Of a stretch of 64,000 nucleotides of DNA, positions 57,903 to 64,000 are shown piece by piece (position 1 is the first letter of the stretch; each line of letters starts with the position of its first letter). Where the stretch lies: positions 1,930,609 through 1,994,608 of the forward strand of contig NC_051126.1 in NCBI RefSeq assembly GCF_014839805.1, in the 5' to 3' direction. Source of the stretch: Manduca sexta (lineage: Eukaryota > Arthropoda > Insecta > Lepidoptera > Sphingidae). A model generated the notes under the pieces. The model saw nothing but the letters and a program-made list of their open reading frames with translations. It searched no databases and was not told where the DNA came from. The position numbers and the translations under genes are program-made.

Positions 57903-58019
57903 GTCTTGGCTGTCTTGGCTATCTGGGCTATTTCAATTTAATCTTTGTGTACATTATCCGTAAGAAAGATTTTAGATTGTCTTTTCTATATAAGTGCATT
58001 TTGTGACTATATATTTTAT

Positions 58020-58335
58020 ACTAGTGGTAGGTTTCTTATTTGTGAAAGTCCTCCTTGGTAGGTGCTACCAGAATGTCATTTTTTTCTGCCAAGCGGTAGT
58101 GTGTAGTCACTATTGTGTTCCGGGTTGAAGAACATTGTAGCCAGTATAACTACTGGACATGTTAAGACTTAACATCTCATGTCTCAGGATGGCGAGCGCA
58201 GTGGAGTATAAAACAATACTTTGTAATTCAAGGTGTTGAATGGTGTTTTAACTGCTTATAGACGATAGTATCCCTTATCATCAGGCAAACGGTAAGATCG
58301 TCTCGTCATTCAAAGCAATAAAAAAAAACAAAATA
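58020..58335 (+). mobile_element. Repeat family R2 copy, near full length
   Basis: GGTAGGTTTCTTATTTGTGA to TCTCGTCATTCAAAGCAATA and a poly(A) run. Confidence 0.75.
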
Positions 58336-59639
58336 GACGCCGATCGTCACCGCTTATACACATCTAAAATATTTAAAATAGGTTAAGAAATGTTGCGATC
58401 TCATATTATATAGGTTTTTAAAACGTAGTAGTTATTGCGCCTAAACTATGCTGAAGAAACTATAACAGATTGAAGAAACTACAACATAAACATGTCGGGA
58501 CAACATTATTTTGAAATTATTATTATTTTGAGAAAAATAATAAAGCGATTCCTCGTTGACATAATTTCTACTGAAGATTTCTCTTATTATTTTGTTGTTT
58601 GATTCTAAACACTTTCTGCCAAAATTCTTTTTTTAAAACATTCCATATTCAAACTGTTAGTAAAAGCAAACACCACAACGTACGGAGGTTGCAACCCAAT
58701 ACATAAATACTCTTTTCACATTATAATATGAACCCTCAGTGTATACCGCTTTCAACGAAGAAGCACAAACATATACTTGATAGTTTCCGCTGGGTATCAA
58801 AAATGATGTGTGGGTGTGTGGTATATAGAGTTTAGGGACTCGGACCATTGCTTGCTCCTATGATGTTATACTCCCGAGTGTCGACATTGGGCCGTAAGAC
58901 CGGTGAAACCAACATAACCATTCCACTCACCCTCCAAGTGACGGTAGCGACAACGCGTTTTAGCTTGCGAAAAAAAAACAAAAGGTGTCCAAAATTATAG
59001 TATCTAAACCCTGCTTGACCCTGAAGCCTCGACTCTGTTACAAAATAAACAATATTTCGTATAATGAAGTGAATAATTGACTGGAATTTGTGCTTAGAAT
59101 TTTCAAAAACACGACAAGACTCCGTGTCATTTTATTGGGATTGGTTGATACAAACACGACATTAACTTACGAGTCGCGTTTTTAGAATATTCCATGGGGA
59201 CTGTGTCGCAAACTAAAATAACTTAGATGGTATTATACAAGTGCGTTTGCCATCTCATCGGGAACTATACAGGTTACCCAATCAAGAACACCAATCATAT
59301 CCCAATAACCAGGGCAACTGACCAACAAAACGTAGGTATAAATCATACATGTACCAGGGTTGCATGAGAGCGGGAGGATTTATTCGCCGGCGCAATCTAT
59401 TCCGGTCGCGTGGCTCAACCGTCGCCTAGCTAGCAAATAGACGTAACTGAAAAATACACGGGCGGTCTACGGCCGCACACTGGGGCGAAGTTACGGTATT
59501 TTTAACAGGTATTCTCTCGGATAACTTCGGTGGCGTGGTTTTATTGCGTATGAGGTATGATTGTCGTGCTGATTTGACTTCGAGTCAGATAAAATGATAG
59601 ATCGGTACTGAGATTTGTTGCATAGTAATAGTTAAGAGT
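58336..59639. other. Intergenic with a GC-richer patch
   Basis: 59375-59495 is GC-richer (TATTCCGGTCGCGTGGCTC, GGCGGTCTACGGCCGCAC), perhaps a promoter or 5' UTR on unknown strand. No coding frame recognised. Confidence 0.3.
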
Positions 59640-59850
59640 TTTTTTTTATTTGCACGACAAAGTTATTCCACTGCCTGTGTTGGTTACTGGAGTGGCGTAC
59701 AGATAAAATACGAAATGATGGTTATCCAACGCTAGTCGGCACAATTATGCCGGTCTCATCGAATCATGAAACGTGCCTTGAAAATTGCAATGAGGCAGCC
59801 GAAATTTACATGTGACTTAATAGGGCTGGCTTAACGTGAATATCATATAC
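59640..59850 (-). mobile_element. Repeat family R1 copy
   Basis: T-rich (A-tail) end, GCACGACAAAGTTATTCCAC, and CACAATTATGCCGGTC. Diverged. Confidence 0.6.
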
Positions 59851-59924
59851 TTCATTATTATTGAGCAAATCATTTTATTCTAAGTTATGTTTTTTTTGCA
59901 GTTGCATTAGTAGATAAGCATGTC

Positions 59925-60165
59925 TCTCGCCTATCGGTAAGCAATATGACCACCCATAAACAGTAGTAAAATCATACAAAACCATACATTACAAAGTACT
60001 GCGTGCCACTTCACTTCGCTCGTCATCTTGAGACATAAGATGTTAAGTCTCATAATGCCCAGTCATTACGCTGGCTGTAATGTCCTTTAAACCGGAACAC
60101 GACAGTGTATGAACACTGCTGCTTGGCAGAAGACATAGACATTGCGTTCGTCTCTCGCATACCAA
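59925..60165 (-). mobile_element. Repeat family R2 copy
   Basis: CACCCATAAACAGTAGTAAA, AGACATAAGATGTTAAGTCT and GAACACTGCTGCTTGG. More diverged than other copies. Confidence 0.65.
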
Positions 60166-60439
60166 AAAATATATTTTCAACTCCTACCTATCCGTCTATT
60201 TCATTAATTTCGATACGGGTTAAGACTAATTACTGTTCCCAGAGACTCACCGAACTTCATCGCTCGGTTTCATAATGCGTGCCACTGTTGATCCTGATCT
60301 ACAGGAGTTGCAATGGTCGATGTGAGGACGGTAAAATTAAGATCCACCACTAATGAAACGTAAGTGCCATACTGTCTCTCTCTTTTAAATTAATCTTCCC
60401 ACATGAAGGTGGAGTCACCCATTTTTATATTTTCTTCCA

Positions 60440-60850
60440 TTTTGCTCTATATATGACGACTTCATCGGAAACATTGTATGATACCATGTCGCATTGCAAC
60501 ACATTTACCCATGTAGTTTTTGGTCTCCCTGTAGGTCTTTTTCCGGGAATGGACAGTTCCAGTACTTGGTTACCAATGTAACAGTTTGACATGTTTCCGG
60601 CTTGTCCGCGATATTTCGTGCTCCGATACTTCCGCGCACATAGTCATTTCAGATGTTATCCATCTTTGTAATGCCTCACATCCATCTCAGCATCTTCATT
60701 TCAACAATGCTAATGGTATAAACCTGTGTGACGCTCCAAATCTCACTGCCGTACATAAGGACAAGATTTATGATGGTTTTATAAACGAGCACTTTAAGTT
60801 CGACCGGCATCTTTTCGTCACAAGTGTCCCTTGTCTCGCCACTTAAGCCA
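60440..60850 (-). pseudogene. LINE reverse-transcriptase 3' relic with stops
   Basis: On the - strand the frame reads KMPVELKVLVYKTIINLVLM, then YGSEIWSVT and EMKMLRWM. This matches the thumb/C-terminal part of insect non-LTR reverse transcriptases (the YGSE-W and M-LRW motifs). It is broken by several stop codons and at least one shift, so it is dead. Confidence 0.65.
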
Positions 60851-60999
60851 TGCTGCTGCTATGCGGTGTTGAATGTTGTGTTCTTGGTCTCCTGAATATG
60901 CATCATGTTTCCCAGGTAATCTGACTGCCCTAATATTAAAACATATTTTTTTTATAAAATAATTTATATTTATATAAATTCCCAGCGTACGCCGTATAA

Positions 61000-61110
61000 C
61001 ACTACAGCTGTCGTAAGATAGGTGGTGTACGTGCGGTGCACCGGCCGCAACGTTCCGTTATATTTCACACAGCCGGGCGCAGCACGTATTGTCGACCCTC
61101 TGCCTTGCCT
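61000..61110. other. GC-richer patch
   Basis: GGTGTACGTGCGGTGCACCG includes an inverted repeat, GGTGTACG / CGGTGCACC-like. Function unknown. Confidence 0.25.
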
Positions 61111-61623
61111 ACCTTCAATTAAAAATTAATAAACACCGTATGTATTTGCGTCGTATTTTGTAACGTGGTGTGCGAGTAGCCTGTGAAACGGGTGGCGGCT
61201 TTGATCGAATTTGAAAATATCATTTAGTGAGAGTTTGGATTTGGTTATAAGTGAGTTTTTCAGCATTTGCAGTTGCGCAGATGTGTTACTGAACGGCGAT
61301 AAACATCCAAATATTACCATTATTTTATGAGAAATTGCTGTAGAATGTAACCTTTGATGTGACTATTATTTTTTATGTGTTCTATTTTTATAAATATTTG
61401 AATGTAGTTGTTTAGTTGTTTAATCAGTTTCTTACTCGAAAATAAACACTCGTGTCAATAAAATATCTTTTTTACTTAATTTTATAAATAACTCAGAACA
61501 TATATACCAATTACTTACAACAGAAATCATTGATAAATTTGCCTATCTTTTCGGACGCATAGTAATTGGAAAGGGAGAGAAAAAAGACGCCATTTAAAGT
61601 TGTTGTTAAACATGTAAATAGCA

Positions 61624-61735
61624 AAAAATACTTTGTAATTCAAGGTGTTGGATGGTGTTTCTTCTGTTGATGGGCGGCCGTATCGCTTACCCTGCAAGCT
61701 CGTTTCGTAATTTAAAGCAATAAAAAATAATAATA
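61624..61735 (+). mobile_element. Repeat family R2 3' fragment
   Basis: ACTTTGTAATTCAAGGTGTT to CTGCAAGCTCGTTTCG and an A-rich tail. Confidence 0.65.
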
Positions 61736-61932
61736 ATATTCCTACGACAAATCCTGAAATCAGGACTCTAGAATATCTGGAGAGCTCAATAAAACACTCC
61801 CGTTCAATACTAAGATTCAATGCAGGGAGCGAGGTACCGCCTCGAGCAAAATAAATATACTTAAATCTAACTGTACTTTATATACTATCTATAGATAAGG
61901 GAGCTAATAAATAAATATTTTATAGTGTATTA

Positions 61933-62290
61933 CGCCTCGATGGCTTAGTGTGTATACGGTATGAGTACGACTACCGCACTGAGATCCTGGGTTTGATTTC
62001 TGGGTCGGGGCAAAAAAGTTAACTGGGTTATTTTTTAAATGAGTTAGTCGCAGCTCTTAGTCAGGAAGTTGGCGGTGTGATAACCTCGTGCTCGGAAAGT
62101 ACGAAAATCCGTTGGCCCTGCGCCTGATCTCTCTCCAGTCATGTCGGATTGCCGTCTAACCGGAATATGAGAGTGAAGGAACAGAGAGTGCACTTGGATA
62201 TTGCGCACACACTTGTGCACTATAATATCTCCTGCATACCTGGTTGATCTCCGTTGAGATTGCCTGCCATGGTCGTATTACGGCTAGGAC
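61933..62290 (+). mobile_element. Repeat family R5 copy (tRNA-derived SINE), near full length
   Basis: GATGGCTTAGTGTGTATACG (A-box-like), CTGGGTTTGATTTCTGGG (B-box-like), then TCCAGTCATGTCGGATTGCC and GGAACAGAGAGTGCACTTGG shared with 20570-20880. Confidence 0.65.
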
Positions 62291-62433
62291 GGTTCTTTCA
62301 TTCATGGCTTCCTACGTATAGATTTTTAGAATGAAATGAGCGTAGATAGGGCACTTAATGGTTTTTATCACGGGATAAACATTCATCCCGAAAAAACTTG
62401 CTAACGCGGGCGGAGCAGCGAGCAAAAGCTAGT
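62291..62433 (+). mobile_element. Helitron-like 3' part
   Basis: GGGATAAACATTCATCCCG inverted repeat, then AACGCGGGCGGAGCAGCGAG and AAAAGCTAGT end. Confidence 0.5.
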
Positions 62434-62749
62434 ATTTTCAACGTAGTTAGTATTTTGTACGTGTCATAGCCATTCCAAAATGACTGTCAGCAATGCTAGA
62501 CGCCGTAAATCTATTGTTACTATTAAATTTAAGAATACCGCCTGTCAGGTTAATCTGATAGTCAAAAACATCCCGACTGGGCTATAAAAAATAAAATATT
62601 CACGTAACCTAGAAACTTGATGTCCAAATTCCGGTCTCATGGGCCATCAAACTAAATCCAATGAAAACTGCATACCATCACCCTAAATTCTATTAAAGGT
62701 AGATAGAATTGCTGTGGCCCACATTTCGGCGAAAATATAAGCTTAATCT

Positions 62750-62915
62750 CTATTGCACAGAACTCTGTGTAATAGGGTGTAAGCCTATGACTATATCCTC
62801 GCATAATTCCAGATTCTGTACTTAGCAGAAAAACCCGTCACGCAACGCGGAGATCGAACCCGCGACCTCAACGTACCAGTCGTAGAACAATATAACTACG
62901 CCACCGACGCAGTTG
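62750..62915 (-). mobile_element. Repeat family R4 copy (tRNA-related), reversed
   Basis: GAGATCGAACCCGCGACCTC is a reversed B-box-like segment, and ACTACGCCACCGACGC resembles a reversed A-box end. No functional tRNA cloverleaf is claimed. Confidence 0.55.
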
Positions 62916-62972
62916 AAGTAAACGCGCCAATTAATGCCGGAAGGTAGATAATAATAGTTGTAAACGCGAGTG

Positions 62973-62980
62973 TGACGTCA
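62973..62980. promoter_or_regulatory. CRE-type palindrome
   Basis: TGACGTCA, a perfect CREB/ATF site, in a CpG-richer stretch (62940-63080). No gene is assigned to it. Confidence 0.25.
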
Positions 62981-63139
62981 CAAAGGACGAATTCCTATCC
63001 CGCTGCTCATTCAATGGTTCCCGACTTCAATTTGTAGGTGTAATCACGGACTTCGCGGTGAGTGTTGCTAGTTGTCGAAATTTTGGCAGGATACCTTTAA
63101 TATAATAATAATAATAAAAAAAAAATTGTCAATAAGTTA

Positions 63140-63375
63140 CATTGATTCATCATCATCATCAGGATATCCACTGTTGATCATGGGCCTCCCTCAAAGATTT
63201 CCAGATCGACCTATTGGAAGCGGCCCGTATCCACTGATCGCCTGCGAATTTTATTAGGTCAACTGTCCACCTCGTGAGTGGACGTCCGACGCTGCGCTTG
63301 CCAGTTCGTTGCCTCCACTCCAGAACCTTTGTTCCTCATCTGCTATCAGTTCTGCGAGCTATGTGCCCTGCCCAA
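63140..63375 (-). mobile_element. LINE 3' tail fragment
   Basis: From the CATCATCATCATC run leftmost (TGATGA tail on the - strand) through coding sequence that reads GRPLTRWTVDLIKFAGDQW on the - strand, preceded by WAGHIARR. C-terminus of a non-LTR reverse transcriptase, 5'-truncated. Confidence 0.65.
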
Positions 63376-63844
63376 TGCCACACTGATGGCCTTGAAAAAA
63401 TTAATTGCATATTAAATTACAGTAAGCAGAAAAGCTGTCACTTTCCAACAGTGGAACAGATATCAACCCAGTGCTTGTATCTTAGAAACTATCAAAAATT
63501 GTCTCTAGTATTGATGTAGTAATCCTCCTACCTACAGATATTTTCTGAATAATTAGTTCAAATTGTCCTGCTTAAAGATATTTTTCCTATTGAGGCTGAA
63601 TTTTTTATACCTGACTTATTAGATTTTAACCTGATATTATATGCTACTATATCAGATCCCTAATGGCATCACTGGAATATTGATTAACTAGAGGATACTG
63701 AGTAAGCGAGACACAAAGTGCCCTATAATGAAAATGTCAGATCGTCGCAACGCCCTGAGTCGAGCTGACATTATCTTTCCAAAGGAGCCGGCAGCAGTTT
63801 ATAGAGAAGTGTATAAGTGAAATGTTATATAGATTCGCTGATGG

Positions 63845-64000
63845 TAGGTTGTATTTTATATCTGCCTGGATAGCGACCACCGTACACAAGATCTTAAAAC
63901 CCACCATAGTGGCCCAGGTAAGTGTCTCGCATTCCGGGACCAGCCTGTGTATATCTGGTTCCAACAGGCCGGTATAGTTGTGCCGACTATCAAGGGATAA
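63845..64000 (+). mobile_element. Repeat family R1 copy, cut by the window edge
   Basis: CTGCCTGGATAGCGACCACC, GTCTCGCATTCCGGGACC and CAACAGGCCGGTATAGTTG. Confidence 0.7.

Noticed and set aside
62820..62915. tRNA gene
   Set aside because: Only A/B-box-like parts within an R4 SINE. No full cloverleaf could be drawn.

Overview
This is a eukaryotic, AT-rich, repeat-laden window that fits a moth or butterfly (Lepidoptera). The main evidence is three tandem multi-exon cytochrome P450 genes of the insect CYP9 family, all on the + strand and closest in style to the lepidopteran CYP9A subfamily. They sit among tRNA-derived SINEs, Helitron-like ends (hairpin plus CTAG) and LINE tails of types common in moth genomes. 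The species is not identified.

Layout. Positions 1-2000 hold two broken or partial genes that look virion-related (a capsid-like fragment and an adenain/ULP1-like cysteine protease), plus a decayed two-exon gene on the - strand. Positions 2561-3325 hold a 22-bp minisatellite, a short GC-rich block and a SINE-like repeat. P450 gene A spans 4170-11332, gene B 14166-28445 and gene C 30583-38091. From about 38.4 kb to the end I find no complete gene. That part is mostly interspersed repeats, with a few candidate first exons of secreted proteins (53625-53733, about 57796-57902) that would have to continue beyond the window or across long introns.

P450 cluster. Genes A and B each have ten exons of identical length (209, 164, 117, 206, 136, 90, 219, 98, 169 and 167 nt). 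Both give 1575-nt reading frames (524 aa) with the same intron phases (2,1,1,0,1,1,1,0,1). Gene C keeps nine of these exons and appears to lack the 90-nt exon 6, and the reading frame stays open across the gap. All three encode an N-terminal membrane anchor, the PG-x-P-x-x-GN hinge, W-x-x-x-R, the I-helix AG-x-E motif, E-x-x-R, P-D-R-F and the heme Cys loop. They are therefore probably endoplasmic-reticulum monooxygenases of the xenobiotic and plant-allelochemical detoxification type, made by tandem duplication. Residue 116, in substrate recognition site 1, is Val in A, Phe in B and Leu in C.

Mobile DNA. At least five short interspersed families recur (called R1-R5 here), along with small inverted-repeat elements, several LINE reverse-transcriptase tails and several Helitron-like elements. 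One Helitron-like element, in intron 1 of gene B, carries a perfect four-box heat-shock element. Boundaries of repeats are approximate because they come from comparing copies within the window by eye.
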